A stretch of 64,000 nucleotides of DNA from Nocardia xishanensis NBRC 101358 (GCF_001613365.1 NZ_BDCF01000002.1:248001-312000); one strand, 5' to 3'; numbered from the stretch's first letter, positions 8,910 to 19,090 are shown. Numbers and translations are program-made. Notes: generated from the sequence alone by a model not told the origin.

Positions 8910-8926
8910 GCCCGGTTCGTCCGGGC
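8910..8926. promoter_or_regulatory. inverted repeat in the short divergent intergenic region
   Basis: A perfect GCCCGG / CCGGGC repeat with a 5-base spacer lies in the 48 bases between the start of the five-gene operon (8896, minus) and the methyltransferase start (8945, plus). Both promoters must overlap here or lie inside the opposing gene, so a shared operator is possible. No binding protein is identified. Confidence 0.3.
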
Positions 8927-8944
8927 ATGCCACAGTGGAACTCG

Positions 8945-9955
8945 ATGGGAGACAACGACAAAGATGCGGACGCGCTCCGTCGCATGGCCAGTCTGGCGAC
9001 ACCGATGGCGCTGCGGGTTGCGGTGACCCTCGGTCTGCCGGACCGGCTCGTCGGCAACGGCGCCGAGGCCGCTCAACTCGCGGTCGAACTCAATGTTTCA
9101 CCGGTCGCGCTCGATCTACTGCTTGGTCATCTCACGACCCTCGGAATCGTAGAGCCGACCTCCGCCGGCTACCGAACCACCGAGTTCGGAGCGAACCTGT
9201 GCGCCGATGCAGGCAACGGCTTCACCAATATCCTCCTGCACCTGGATTCCGCGGCCGGTCGCGCCGAGCTGGCGTTCGTCGAACTGGCCCACAGCATCAC
9301 CACCGGCCAAGCAGCCTATCCACGCCGCTACGGGCAGGACTTCTGGGCAGACCTCGCCGGAAACCCGCATCTGCGTACGTCTTTCGACCAGCAGATGATC
9401 CTGCGGTTGCAAGAGCAGATCCCGCGGATCGTCACCGGTTTCGATTGGTCCCGATTCACCACCATCGTCGACGTCGGCGGCGGCAGAGGAGCCCTGCTCG
9501 CCGCGATCCTGACAGCCCACCCCCGGATGCACGGCCACCTCGTGGATCTCGCACCGACCGACGACGAGGCCCGCCACACATTCAGCGCCCGCGGTCTCGA
9601 CGCCCGAACCGAAGTGACCGCGGGCAGCTTCTTCGACGCACTCCCGGCGGGAGCGGACGCCTACTTGCTGTCCGACATCCTCCACGACTGGGATGACGAG
9701 CACACCCACCGCATCCTCGCTCGATGCGTCGAAGCCGCTCGGCCAACCGGCCGTGTCCTCGTCATCGAACCGGTAGGACGACGCCGCGCCATCACCGAGA
9801 TGGACCTGTCCATGCTCGTGATCTACGGCGGCCGCGAGCGCAGGATCGACGAATTCCGCACGCTCGCCGCCGAACACGGATTGATCCTCGACACTGTCAT
9901 CGACCTGACCGACCAACGCTGCCTTCTCGAATTCCAGCTCGCCGCAAACCGGTGA
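8945..9955 (+). CDS. SAM-dependent O-methyltransferase (plant-type, family 2)
   Basis: 336 residues. The N-terminal region (about 10-90) is the winged-helix dimerisation domain of this family. The Rossmann domain has the SAM-binding motif DVGGGRG at 176-182 and the conserved LHDWDD at 246-251, whose histidine acts as general base in related O-methyltransferases. Family members methylate phenolic or polyketide hydroxyls in secondary metabolism. No biosynthetic partners are adjacent, so the substrate is unknown. The ATG at 8945 is preferred because homology begins a few residues later; an earlier in-frame ATG at 8927 is possible. It is divergent from the five-gene operon with a 48-base gap. Confidence 0.88.
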   Translation: MGDNDKDADALRRMASLATPMALRVAVTLGLPDRLVGNGAEAAQLAVELNVSPVALDLLLGHLTTLGIVEPTSAGYRTTEFGANLCADAGNGFTNILLHLDSAAGRAELAFVELAHSITTGQAAYPRRYGQDFWADLAGNPHLRTSFDQQMILRLQEQIPRIVTGFDWSRFTTIVDVGGGRGALLAAILTAHPRMHGHLVDLAPTDDEARHTFSARGLDARTEVTAGSFFDALPAGADAYLLSDILHDWDDEHTHRILARCVEAARPTGRVLVIEPVGRRRAITEMDLSMLVIYGGRERRIDEFRTLAAEHGLILDTVIDLTDQRCLLEFQLAANR

Positions 9956-10266
9956 GGGGATAACGGCGCCGCCGCACTGGGTGGAGTCTTCGCTGGGGTT
10001 CACCGAGGCGGGTCGGCGCGTATGTGGGATCGCACGCCTTGCAGGCCGAACAGGATGAGAAGCATGAGCCCATCTTGCCGGAACAGCAAGATTGCGTGCC
10101 AGATCGTGGTGCGACTGGCGAGACTGAACGCGTTCCGACAGAAGGAGTCTGGATGCCCACCACCACGCGCCGCCGCGAGCGCCGCGACGCCCCGCCGCCG
10201 CCCTGTCCTCCGCGAACCGATCGACGGCACGACCGGCCGCTGACCGCTTGTCCGGCAAAGGAACAC
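9956..10266. other. intergenic region, no gene seen
   Basis: 311 bases between the methyltransferase stop and the hydrolase start. In-frame upstream extension of the hydrolase is possible from 10153, but it is Arg/Pro-rich and precedes a clear signal peptide, so I treat it as non-coding. Confidence 0.45.
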
Positions 10267-11292
10267 ATGATCACCGCATTCCGGCCGTTTTCGCGCCGCT
10301 TCCTCCGATTCGGGCGTACGGCGGCGACCGTCGCGCTCACGCTCCTGCTCACGATGGGGGCCGCAGCCTGCTCCACTACCACTCCCCACGTCGATCCTTA
10401 CGCCGCCGCTACCAAGGGCGATCCCGCGTTCGAGAACACTTTCCGGCACGAGTTCGCCGACGTCGACGGCGTCCGTATGCACTACGTGACCGGTGGCAGC
10501 GGTACGCCCGTCGTCCTGATCCACGGCTGGCCGCAGACCTGGTACGGCTGGTGGCCGATCATGCCCGCACTCGCCGAACACCACACCGTCTATGCCGTCG
10601 ACCTTCCCGGACTAGGCGACAGCACCGGCTCACCCACCGGCTACGACAAGGCCACCCTCGCGCGATACGTGCACACCGTCATCGCCGACCGGCTCGGAGT
10701 GCGCGACGCCCGCGTCATCGGCCACGACTTCGGGGCCGCCGTCGCATTCCATTACGCCGCTCAGTTTCCCGCCGACACCGCACGCCTCGGCTACCTCGAC
10801 CTGCCACTGCCGGGGCCCGCGATCGATGCGCCCACCTACCGCTCACTGAGCTGGCACATCGCTTTCCACACTCAGCGGCGGGTTCCCGAAACCGTCGTCG
10901 GCGACGACGTCCGCGAGTACCTGGCCCTGTTCTACCCCCAAGTCGCTTATCAGGGAACGGCTTTCGGCGGCACATCGGACCGATCCCCGTTCACCGACGC
11001 CGAGATCGACGAATTCGCACGCACTTACAGCAGACCCGAGATCTTGGCGGGCGGCTTCGAGCTCTATCGCGCCCTCGACGAAGACGTCCGCGACACCATC
11101 GAGGCCGCACCGATAGATGTTCCGGCCCTTCTCATGACCGCCCAAGGACAACTCGACGCCGTCCGAGCCACCGTGTCCCCGCGCATGACCAATATCGTTC
11201 AAGCCGCGGATGTGCCGCGCGCGGGACACTGGCTCGTCGAGGAGAACCCCGAGTTCGTCACCGCGGAACTAGAGCGCTTCCTCGACCGATGA
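10267..11292 (+). CDS. exported epoxide-hydrolase-like alpha/beta hydrolase
   Basis: 341 residues from an ATG with AAAGGA five bases upstream. A signal peptide runs to GAAAC, so Cys35 may be lipid-modified, although the lipobox is not ideal. The mature enzyme has the oxyanion segment HGWP (86-89), an aspartate nucleophile at Asp154 in GHDFGA and a C-terminal His in RAGHW. Asp rather than Ser at the nucleophile elbow points to an epoxide hydrolase or haloalkane-dehalogenase-like reaction. A second exported homologue lies at 36051-37097. Substrate unknown; probably acts at the cell surface. Confidence 0.85.
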   Translation: MITAFRPFSRRFLRFGRTAATVALTLLLTMGAAACSTTTPHVDPYAAATKGDPAFENTFRHEFADVDGVRMHYVTGGSGTPVVLIHGWPQTWYGWWPIMPALAEHHTVYAVDLPGLGDSTGSPTGYDKATLARYVHTVIADRLGVRDARVIGHDFGAAVAFHYAAQFPADTARLGYLDLPLPGPAIDAPTYRSLSWHIAFHTQRRVPETVVGDDVREYLALFYPQVAYQGTAFGGTSDRSPFTDAEIDEFARTYSRPEILAGGFELYRALDEDVRDTIEAAPIDVPALLMTAQGQLDAVRATVSPRMTNIVQAADVPRAGHWLVEENPEFVTAELERFLDR

Positions 11293-11474
11293 GGCATCCC
11301 TGCTCGACTTGGGGCGCCGTACTGCCCCGAGCCGGTGCTGATCGGAGGGCGCGAACGTCCGCTCATGCCGTCGGCGTCAGCAAGACGTCAGCAGATGAGC
11401 GGCAGGGATGTCGGTGATCGACCACGGCATCGCTGTGCGGTTGTGTGCTGGAATGCTCACGCGCAGAAGGCATA

Positions 11475-14400
11475 TCATCCGAACGGCCACCGCGTCAGGC
11501 GGTCCGCCGCGCGCGCCTCGTATGGCCGGGCCCCGAGCACGCGCGCCCGGTGCCGCGCGGCGATCACCTCGTCGCGCGCGCCAGGAAGCCCGAGAATTCC
11601 GCGCGCGGTGCCGCGATAGAGTCCGGACGGCCCGAGACACACCAGTCCCGGCCATTGCACGAGCAACGTCTCGCCCCACCCCTGGGTGAACGGTTCGAGT
11701 TCGGCGGTGAACTCGGCCACCCGGTCACGCTGCCGCGGCGCGCGCTGACCGACCGCGAGCAACGCCTCGATCAGCAGTGGCACACGCACGGCCAGACGCG
11801 GACCGTGCAACCTCCCCGGCAGGGCGATGACCGACTCGATCGACGAGAGCGCGCGCTCGTGATCGCCGATCTCCGCCGCGGCCATCGCGACCACCAGCGC
11901 GAAATCCTCGTCGAAGTCCTGAGCCATACGGTCCACCTCGGCGAGTACCTCGCCGAGACGTCCGCGATGCCACAGCTCGATCGAATGGCTCGTCAGCGCG
12001 GAGGCCTCGGCGAGCAGCCGGGCGTGATCGTCGACCGCGGCCAGATCGTCGGCGAAACGTGTCATCAGCGCCTGCGACTGCTCATAGTCGCCGCGCAGCA
12101 CGGCCAGCATCACCTGCCACCACAGCTGGGTGGCCGCGAGATCGATGTCGCCGGTGGAGGCGAGCCGGGCGAACTCGGCCGACAGCCGGCGGACCAGCCG
12201 CATATCGCCCGCCTCGAGGGCGCAGACGCGGCGCAGATGGACCGCCGTCGCCCGCGCCGTACGGTCGTGGCCCGCGAGTTCCTCCAGTTCCTCGGCGATC
12301 TTGCGCCGGTCGGCGACGGTTGTCGGACTCCAGGTGCACAGGAACTCGGCCAGCAGCACCTGGGGCCACGATCGGCTGCCGGGTGCGCAGCGCGCCCGCG
12401 CCTCGGCCAGCGCATCGAAATCGCCCGCGAGACCGTGGATTGCTCGGTCCGCGGCCTCGATCGCTTCCGCCTCGGCGACCAGTTCGGAGTCCAGATCGAG
12501 GCGGTGCGCCAGTGCCTGAGCCCGCAGCACCGACGAACCCGCTTGCACCACACCGTATCCGGAGAAGTAGCCGGCCACGCCACGCGGTGCGGCCAGCAGC
12601 GCGGTCCGCGCCAGACCCGACCAGTCTCGGCGTTCGGCGCAGCGCCGACCGGCCCGGTCGAAACACTCGGCGGCCGCGTCGAAGTGGCCGAGACGGTGAT
12701 GCGCTTGTCCCGCAAGCCAATCCAACTCGATCAGCGACTCCGCGTCACCTGGATCCGCGTGCCGCACTCCGCGCGCGGCGAGTTCGGCGCATTCGGTGGG
12801 CGCGTCCCGCCGCAACGCGTCTCGCGCCGCGACCGAACAGGCATGCGCGGCAGCGGAATCCAGCGAATCGAGGGCGGCGGCGCTGCGATGTCGCGCCTGG
12901 GCCGCGAGCGCACCCGGTCGCACGTCGGCCAGCGTGTCCGCGATCCGCTTGTGCAGCAACGCCGTCCGCACTTCGCCGATCGTGGCGAGTACGGCATCGC
13001 GCACGAGGTCGTGTTCGAAGGCGACCGCGCCGTCCTCGAGCGAGACGACCCGTGCGGCGACGAGTTCAGCGATCCGATCGTCGAATCCTGGCGCGCCGTC
13101 GGCGGCGGCGGCCAGTCCGATCGACGCGCGCGCACCGATCACGGCCAGCACCTCAGCGAGCGCGCGCGCCGAAGGCGAAACCGCGGCCAGCTTCGCCGTC
13201 GTGATCTCGGGAGCCGAGCCCCTGACGTCCAAGGGGCGGCCCGTCCGGACGAGATCGCACAGCTGTGCCGCGACGAACGGACTGCCCGCGCTCAATTCGA
13301 TGATCTGGGCGCGCACCTCGGGACCGACCGAACCGAGATCGGCGCGCACCAGCTCGTCCACCGCCGCATCCGACAGCGGCGACAGGTCCACCGCGACATG
13401 CGTACCGGCGGACTGGAGCAACCGCACCGCGGCGTCCACCTCGGCCGGGAGCGGCTCCGGGCGAATCGTGAGAAACAGCAGGACGGAATGGGCACGCAGC
13501 ACCCGCAGGGCCCCCGCGATCATCCGAACCGAATCGGGATCGGCCCACTGCACGTCATCGATGACCGCGACCATTCGCCCGGTCTCCCGCGCCACGTCGG
13601 CGAACAGTGCGGCGAGCGCACGCGGTGTAGGGATGTCGGGCACGGCGCGTCCGGCCAGCGCGGCCTGATCCAGCCACGGCATCAGCGTCGCCAACGCCGA
13701 GGATCCCGCCCCGTTGATCCCCGCGGTGAAGAAGGCCGCGTCGCCGTGGCGTCGTAGGGCGTCCTCGACGACGGCCGTCTTGCCGATGCCGGACGCGCCG
13801 CGCACCGTCACGACGGCGAGGCCCTGCGACGACCGGTTCCGGGCACGGTCCAGGACAGCGGCGATGTCGTCACGTCCGACGAGGGCCGGTCGGCCCGCCG
13901 CCGGGGCCTCCGCAGATTGGGCCGGATTGCGGATCTCGCTCTCGACCCGGACGGTGTCGGGCGCGGGATCGAGCCCGAGGTCCTCCCGCAGCGAGCGCCG
14001 CAAGCGAACGAGGACGTCGAGAGCCTCCGAGATTCGTCCGCAATCGCGCAGCGCCAGCGCCAGCAGCCGTGCCGTGCCTTCGCGCTGCGGATGCCGCTCG
14101 CATTCGTCGGTGAGCAGTGTGACCGCGCGCCGGGCGCGGCCGAGCACGATCAAGCCTTCGGCGCACATCTCGACGAGTTCCGACCGCAGCTCGGCCAGAC
14201 GCGCCCGTTCCGGAGCGAGTTCGGCGACGTCGTCGACATCGGAGAGCGCATCGCCGCGCCACAGCCTCAAGGCGCGTTCGAGCAGATCGACTGCTCGCCC
14301 CACGTCACCGTCGGCGTGCGCGGCGCGGGCGTCCCTGGACAGCACGTCGAGCAGGTCGAGATCGGTGCCGGAACCGCCGCATCGAAGCACATAGCCGTTC

Positions 14401-14690
14401 GGGCTGGTCTCGATCCGGAATTCGGGGAGCGGCCGCAGCGTCCTGCGCAACCGTGACACGTAGCCCTGGAGCGTGACGAGGGCGCTCTCCGGCGGCCTGC
14501 CTCGCCAGAGCAATTCGCACAGATAGGGTGCGCTGCGGGCGGTGCGCTCCGCCGCGAGGATGACCAAGAGCTCGGCGTGTTTGCGCGCCGCGATGGTGAG
14601 GCGGGCGCCGTCCGGGCCGCGCACTTCCAGCTGACCGAGCACCGAGATTGCCGGTCGGTCGTCGTCGGACCTGCCGCGCACCAGCGTCAC
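11475..14690 (-). CDS. SARP-type transcriptional regulator with AAA ATPase domain
   Basis: About 1071 residues. An OmpR-type winged helix comes first, in a region with LGQLEVRGPDG and RKHAELLVILA, followed by a bacterial transcriptional activation domain (about 80-240). An ATPase comes next, with Walker A GASGIGKT and Walker B VAVIDDVQWAD, and then a long helical TPR-like C-terminus. There is no LuxR helix-turn-helix at the end. This is the AfsR/SARP architecture, which activates secondary-metabolism or stress genes. The GTG at 14690 is preferred (GAGGG just upstream); a TTG at 14732 would overlap the divergent membrane-protein gene. The two divergent genes are 27 bases apart, so the membrane protein is an obvious candidate target. 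Confidence 0.88.
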   Translation of the reverse strand: MTLVRGRSDDDRPAISVLGQLEVRGPDGARLTIAARKHAELLVILAAERTARSAPYLCELLWRGRPPESALVTLQGYVSRLRRTLRPLPEFRIETSPNGYVLRCGGSGTDLDLLDVLSRDARAAHADGDVGRAVDLLERALRLWRGDALSDVDDVAELAPERARLAELRSELVEMCAEGLIVLGRARRAVTLLTDECERHPQREGTARLLALALRDCGRISEALDVLVRLRRSLREDLGLDPAPDTVRVESEIRNPAQSAEAPAAGRPALVGRDDIAAVLDRARNRSSQGLAVVTVRGASGIGKTAVVEDALRRHGDAAFFTAGINGAGSSALATLMPWLDQAALAGRAVPDIPTPRALAALFADVARETGRMVAVIDDVQWADPDSVRMIAGALRVLRAHSVLLFLTIRPEPLPAEVDAAVRLLQSAGTHVAVDLSPLSDAAVDELVRADLGSVGPEVRAQIIELSAGSPFVAAQLCDLVRTGRPLDVRGSAPEITTAKLAAVSPSARALAEVLAVIGARASIGLAAAADGAPGFDDRIAELVAARVVSLEDGAVAFEHDLVRDAVLATIGEVRTALLHKRIADTLADVRPGALAAQARHRSAAALDSLDSAAAHACSVAARDALRRDAPTECAELAARGVRHADPGDAESLIELDWLAGQAHHRLGHFDAAAECFDRAGRRCAERRDWSGLARTALLAAPRGVAGYFSGYGVVQAGSSVLRAQALAHRLDLDSELVAEAEAIEAADRAIHGLAGDFDALAEARARCAPGSRSWPQVLLAEFLCTWSPTTVADRRKIAEELEELAGHDRTARATAVHLRRVCALEAGDMRLVRRLSAEFARLASTGDIDLAATQLWWQVMLAVLRGDYEQSQALMTRFADDLAAVDDHARLLAEASALTSHSIELWHRGRLGEVLAEVDRMAQDFDEDFALVVAMAAAEIGDHERALSSIESVIALPGRLHGPRLAVRVPLLIEALLAVGQRAPRQRDRVAEFTAELEPFTQGWGETLLVQWPGLVCLGPSGLYRGTARGILGLPGARDEVIAARHRARVLGARPYEARAADRLTRWPFG

Positions 14691-14717
14691 ACCAGCGCCC
14701 TCGTCGACCCTTGGCTC

Positions 14718-15437
14718 ATGACACACACGCAAGCACTCCTACCAACCCCGGCCACCGGCGAAATCCGGACCATCGGCCCCTCTCGCGAGACTGTACTGCG
14801 AATGTGCGGCGCCGCACTGAGCATCGCAGGCCCCCTGTGCATCGCGGGCGGCACACTGCATCCGATCGTCGCGGGTAAGAGCCATTCGGCCGAGGCGCTC
14901 ACCAGCCCCGGCGCGCCGACCGCGCAAATCCTGCTCGGTATAGGAACCATCCTGTTGATCCTCGGCCTGCCGGGGATGTACGCGTGGATGCGGCCGAGAC
15001 TCGGCACGGCCGGATTCATCGGCTTGGTCTGCTACCTGCTCGCCAACATCGTCACCGCAGCCGGTCACCTCACCGTCGAGCTGTTCGTCGCCTACCCGTT
15101 CGCGTCCGACGCCGACACCGCGCACCTGATCGCCGGCAACGACAACATGATCGGCACGACGGCGTTCGCGTTGTTCAACATCGTCGGCGCCATCGTCCTG
15201 CTCATCGGCCTGGGGCTCATGGGTGCGAGCATGCTGCGCAACAACACGGTACCCCGCTGGATCGCGGTGCTCACCCTCGTCGCCGGACTCGGCTTCTTCG
15301 TCCCGATTCCCGCCACCCAGGGCCTGACCGGATTCCTCTACGAGGCGCCACGCGGCATCGTCGTCGCCGCCATCGGCGTCCTCATGCTGCGTCAGCCGGG
15401 CGGATTGCGACGGTGGATCGAGGACACGGGCCGGTAG
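14718..15437 (+). CDS. six-pass integral membrane protein
   Basis: 239 residues with about six hydrophobic helices (roughly 30-50, 73-95, 100-122, 145-170, 178-198 and 205-228). The N-terminal 25 residues are polar. I see no transporter or enzyme motif; the spacing resembles DUF4386-like actinomycete membrane proteins, but that is a guess. It is transcribed divergently from the SARP regulator with only 27 bases between starts and ends just before a strong hairpin. It may be controlled by the regulator. Confidence 0.8.
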   Translation: MTHTQALLPTPATGEIRTIGPSRETVLRMCGAALSIAGPLCIAGGTLHPIVAGKSHSAEALTSPGAPTAQILLGIGTILLILGLPGMYAWMRPRLGTAGFIGLVCYLLANIVTAAGHLTVELFVAYPFASDADTAHLIAGNDNMIGTTAFALFNIVGAIVLLIGLGLMGASMLRNNTVPRWIAVLTLVAGLGFFVPIPATQGLTGFLYEAPRGIVVAAIGVLMLRQPGGLRRWIEDTGR

Positions 15438-15508
15438 CGCAGAACAGGTGATCATCCCGGCGAGCGGTATCGGCGGAGTAGTGCGGTTCCAAGACCGGAA
15501 AGCACAGA

Positions 15509-15538
15509 GCCGACGCCCTGGCCGAGCCGGGCGTCGGC
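15509..15538 (+). terminator. intrinsic-type hairpin after the membrane-protein gene
   Basis: A perfect 10-bp stem, GCCGACGCCC / GGGCGTCGGC, with a 10-base loop, 71 bases after the stop codon. No U-tract follows, as is usual in actinomycetes. Confidence 0.6.
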
Positions 15539-15718
15539 CCGCCCCGAGTCGCGCGCACGACACCGACACCTGAAAAGCGAATTAACACAAACGCTTTAGC
15601 GATGTCTTGTTACCTGCACAGGGCGATCGCACAGGCCTACTCCCGGGTAACCGAACCGTGATCTGATGGGCGCGTCCCGAACTGGGACGCTATTTGATTC
15701 ACAAACAGAGGACGAAGT

Positions 15719-15889
15719 ATGACCTCGAGAATTGTCCGCCCATTTGCCGTCGCCGCCCTGGCGCTTTCCGCCGGCGCCCTGAGCGCCGGTACCGCAACCG
15801 CGGCCCCCGCCGCAACCCCCGTGTCAGGTTCGGTGGAAGTGTGCACCGGCATCCCGATCGGCCAGATCGAAATCAGTTTCTGCCTGTAA
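15719..15889 (+). CDS. 56-residue secreted peptide with two cysteines
   Basis: A very short gene with a GAGGA ribosome site seven bases before its ATG. The product has a textbook signal peptide (MTSRIVRP, an Ala/Leu core, then an ATAA cleavage region near residue 28). The mature peptide is about 28 residues, with cysteines at 42 and 55 separated by GIPIGQIEISF-type hydrophobic sequence, and it ends two residues after by Leu. One disulfide would close a 12-residue loop. I do not recognise the family; it is not a canonical chaplin. It has its own upstream region (281 bases) and a downstream hairpin, so it is probably monocistronic and abundantly expressed. Confidence 0.75.
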   Translation: MTSRIVRPFAVAALALSAGALSAGTATAAPAATPVSGSVEVCTGIPIGQIEISFCL

Positions 15890-15994
15890 CCGCCTGGGGC
15901 CGGTTCAGCTCGCGGCAGTCGCGAGATCGCTCGTGGTGACGAGACACCCTTGACCACCCGTCCGAAATCGCCACCGCAGCAAAGCTTTTGAAGC

Positions 15995-16029
15995 ATCTCC
16001 ACCCAGGGCGAACATCCCTGGGTGGAGAT
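15995..16029. terminator. bidirectional terminator hairpin
   Basis: A perfect 14-bp stem (ATCTCCACCCAGGG and its complement) around the 7-base loop CGAACAT. It lies between the secreted-peptide gene (plus) and the truncated acyl-CoA synthetase (minus), which converge, so it can serve both. Confidence 0.75.
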
Positions 16030-16157
16030 TGCGGTCTATCAGCCGCTTGAAAGGACGACCCCTCGCCGGACACCTTGGTCGTGCTCGCGCGAATCCGGCC
16101 AACGAAGGGCTGAGTCCGGGTCCGGCGGGTCGGATCATCTGGATCGGCAGGAGTGTT

Positions 16158-17069
16158 TCAAGGTGCCGTCGGGCGGATGGAGCGTGCTCGTCCAGGTACC
16201 TCGGTCAGTCCGTGGTCGTGGATGATCGGTATTCCGTAGCGGTGTTCGAACTTGGTCCGCAGTTCGGCGCCGGCTCGCGCGGCACCGCAGATGCCGAACC
16301 GGACGGACGTGGTGTTGGGCTGTATCTCGGCGGGGAGATCGGACAACTGCGTGTACATGGCCGGGTCGGCGGTGAAGTAGGTGGCGCGGCTACATTCGAT
16401 CCGGTCGAAGAATGTGGTGGGACTGAATGGGCCGGCGACAGTGGTGCGGCCACCAGCGAGTAGTGGCGACACGGTGCCCACCGCGATGCCGTTGACATGG
16501 AACAGCGGCAGGATCGACAGGCTGTGGTCGGTGTCGGCGAGTGCGAATATCTCGATCGCCAATCGGCATAGGGCGTTGAGCTTCAGGTGGTCGAGCGACA
16601 CGATTTCACGATCGCCGCCGGAGTTGTTGGTGTGGATGAGTAGTGCCGGTGCGTCGTCGCGGGCCCCTGCGGGCTTGCCCGTGTCGGGCCGTGCTGTGGT
16701 GAGCGTGTCCGCGGGTATGACGGTTCGCACCGGCAAGGCGTAGGCGGGTTCGTGCACGGCGATGAGGACTTCGGCGCCCGTGTCCGCCATTCGACGGCAG
16801 GCGTCTTCAGCGGGCAAGGCTGGGTCTATGGGAGTGGCAGTGGCACCTAGGCGCCAAGTGGCGAACAGTGATACGACGAGGGCGGCTGTGTTGGGCAGCA
16901 TGATCGCGACTACGTCGCCCGTCGAGACTCCCGCGGCGCGCAGGGAAGTAGTGGCCCGCCGTACGGCGGTCAGAAATACGGTGTTGTTCAGGTCTGTGTT
17001 GTCATCGGCGACGGCAGCGGCGTGTGGCGCGGTGTATGCACGGCGGTCAGGGAGTGTCGCAAGGTCCAT
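16158..17069 (-). pseudogene. truncated AMP-binding (acyl-CoA synthetase-like) gene
   Basis: About 303 residues, against more than 500 for intact family members. It begins at an ATG with AGGA upstream and covers the N-terminal half of the fold: AAGVSTGDVVAIMLPNTA, then LSILPLFHVNG. The phosphate-loop signature, normally STSGTTGxPKG, is degraded to HTNNSGGDREIV and lacks the lysine. The reading stops just after HDHGLTE, which corresponds to the YGxTE motif, so the C-terminal lysine-bearing domain is absent. It cannot be a normal adenylating enzyme. It lies divergently beside a frameshifted PucR gene, and both look like decay of one former unit. Confidence 0.75.
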
Positions 17070-17412
17070 GGTCGGTCCTGGGGAGGGGGTGTGGGAATGG
17101 CACCAACGGTAGGAATACCTGGGGTCGCTCCACACCGTCGCGTGTGGATGAACTTCGCTGCGCGTGTTGTTGCTCGAGGACAATGCCGACGCCTTGATCC
17201 GCTAGGCGGTAGTCGCGATTCAACAGCCGCTTCGTCACGGCGCAATATCGATGTGGACGGCATTCACCAGGCAGTGGCGCAGCCTGCCATGGGGATGGGC
17301 AGCCGCTGGGTCGCTCGATGCGATGCGGGAGGGAGTTCTCGCGATTTTGTCGCGGGAGAACATGCGGATCGAACACTGCCACGAGGGTCGGCAGGAGATT
17401 AGGGTTGAGGAC
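17070..17412. other. divergent intergenic region between two damaged genes
   Basis: 343 bases separating the truncated AMP-binding gene and the frameshifted PucR gene. The PucR reading frame is open back to 17251, so an earlier start (ATG at 17323) is possible. I see no clear operator. Confidence 0.4.
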
Positions 17413-18703
17413 GTGGCGATCGCGCGTCACGACGATGTCGATGCAGACCGCTTCATCGCGGCGATAGCCGCCCGGATGAATGACCGGGTGACCGACGTCA
17501 GCGCGGCCATCCGCGACTACCTCGAAGACGGCATCCCCGAGCTTCGCGGCGATCTGCGCAGCACTGATCTGCTCACGGCCAGCATCGAATCCAACGTCGC
17601 CACCGTTCTACGCGCCTTGCGCTACGACCTTCCCGCCGCGGACGTTCGAGCTCCGCTTGCCGCGGTGGGATTCGCCAGACGCCTGGCCCGGCAAGGGGTG
17701 CCTGCCAATGCCCTTATCCGCGCCTACCGGCTCGGGCAGCAGCGCATGACCGAGCTGGTCTTCGCCGAATTGCAGACACTGGCCATTCCCCCGGCCGAGC
17801 GGATCAGCGTGATCGAACGCATCACCGCGACTCTGTTCGACTTCAGCGACCGCATCACCGAACAGCTCGTGACGATCTACGACGAAGAGCGGGAGCGCTG
17901 GCTGGAAGGCCAGAACAGCGTCCGCGCGGTACGGGTTCGCGAGGTACTCGATGGCCGCAAGAGCATCGATGTCGACGCGGTGACCGAGGCGATCCGGTAT
18001 CCGCTGCGCTGGCGACACCTGGCGCTCGTGCTGTGGTATCCCGACGCCGAGACCGACCGACAGCGATGCGATTCCGCGCCTGCAACGGGTCGTCCGCGAA
18101 CTCGGGGACGCGGTTGCCGCCGCGTCCAGCCCGCTGGTCGTCGTCGCGGATCAGGTCAGCGTCTGGGCCTGGCTGCCGTACCGGACCGCGCCGCGAGCCC
18201 TGGTCAGCGAAGTACGCACATTCGTGACCGCCCACCGCGACCACCCGAACGTTGCGATCGGCACCGTCGCCGCGGGAATCGATGGCTTCCGCGCCTCCCA
18301 TCACAGCGCTCAACGCGCCTGCTCCGTCGCTGTGGCGCGCGGGCTGTCCTCGTCCACCGTCGTCGCCGCCGACGACCCCGGTCTGATGATTGCCGCACTG
18401 CTGGGCGGCACCCTCGCCGAGACCCGCGACTGGGTGAGCGAGGTGCTCGGCAACCTGGCCGGTGACGACGAGCACGACGAACGCTTGCGTGACACCCTGC
18501 GGATATTCCTGGGCAGCGGATCCAGCTACAAAGCCGCCGCCACCGAGCTGAATCTGCATTCGAACTCCGTCAAATACCGAATCGGACGCGCCGTCGCTCG
18601 ACGCGGGCGCCCGATCGGCGCCGACCGGCTCGACGTCGAACTCGCACTGCTGGTGTGCCACTGGTACGGCCCAGGTGTTCTGCGGCCGGACCCGAACCAG
18701 TAA
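17413..18703 (+). pseudogene. PucR/CdaR-family regulator with a frameshift
   Basis: Two frames together make one PucR-like regulator of about 430 residues. The first part, from the GTG at 17413 (AGGG eight bases upstream), encodes the helical sensor region and runs through VLWYPDAETD. Near 18050-18065, at a GACCGACCGACAG stretch, the coding sense moves to the next frame. There it continues with SDAIPRLQRVV and ends in the PucR helix-turn-helix (AAATELNLHSNSVKYRIGR, about 18540-18600). One extra base, possibly from the small GACC repeat, explains it. It is either a true mutation or a sequencing error. An intact relative lies at 46460-47701. Confidence 0.75.
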
Positions 18704-19090
18704 GTACGGCTACCGATCCGCTCTCGGCCCGCACCCCGAACGAATGCGATCAGACCCGAATTCGTCTCCTGTACACCAACCCTGCCTCACCGGAGCAAAA
18801 TCCGTTGCAGCGCGTCATTCTTCCGTCGAGCACCGCCCGAGCCCGTCCACGGCGTGGGCGTGATACTTCGCTGCACCCGGTAGACGCCCCGGAAGTGGCT
18901 GGATGGACAAATTCGCGACCGAATCGGACACTCTCCGGCATACTCGCGGCATTCGGTAGCAGCAACTCCGGGAAGCGCACGCCTGGAACTCACCGTGGCT
19001 GGGTGCGCTGACGTATTGCCCGCCCCTCGCGTGGCCCGGCCCCGACGCCGCTGGCCGGTGTTCCCCTCCGCCGGCAGGGGTCTATCGGTC
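18704..19090. other. intergenic region, no gene seen
   Basis: 387 bases between the PucR stop and the small DUF2945-like gene. Short open frames overlap in several directions without ribosome sites; nothing is supported. Confidence 0.45.

Noticed and set aside
11445..13757. 770-residue plus-strand open frame across the SARP regulator gene
   Set aside because: It is antisense to a well-supported ATPase gene, very Arg-rich with no family features; a GC-bias shadow.
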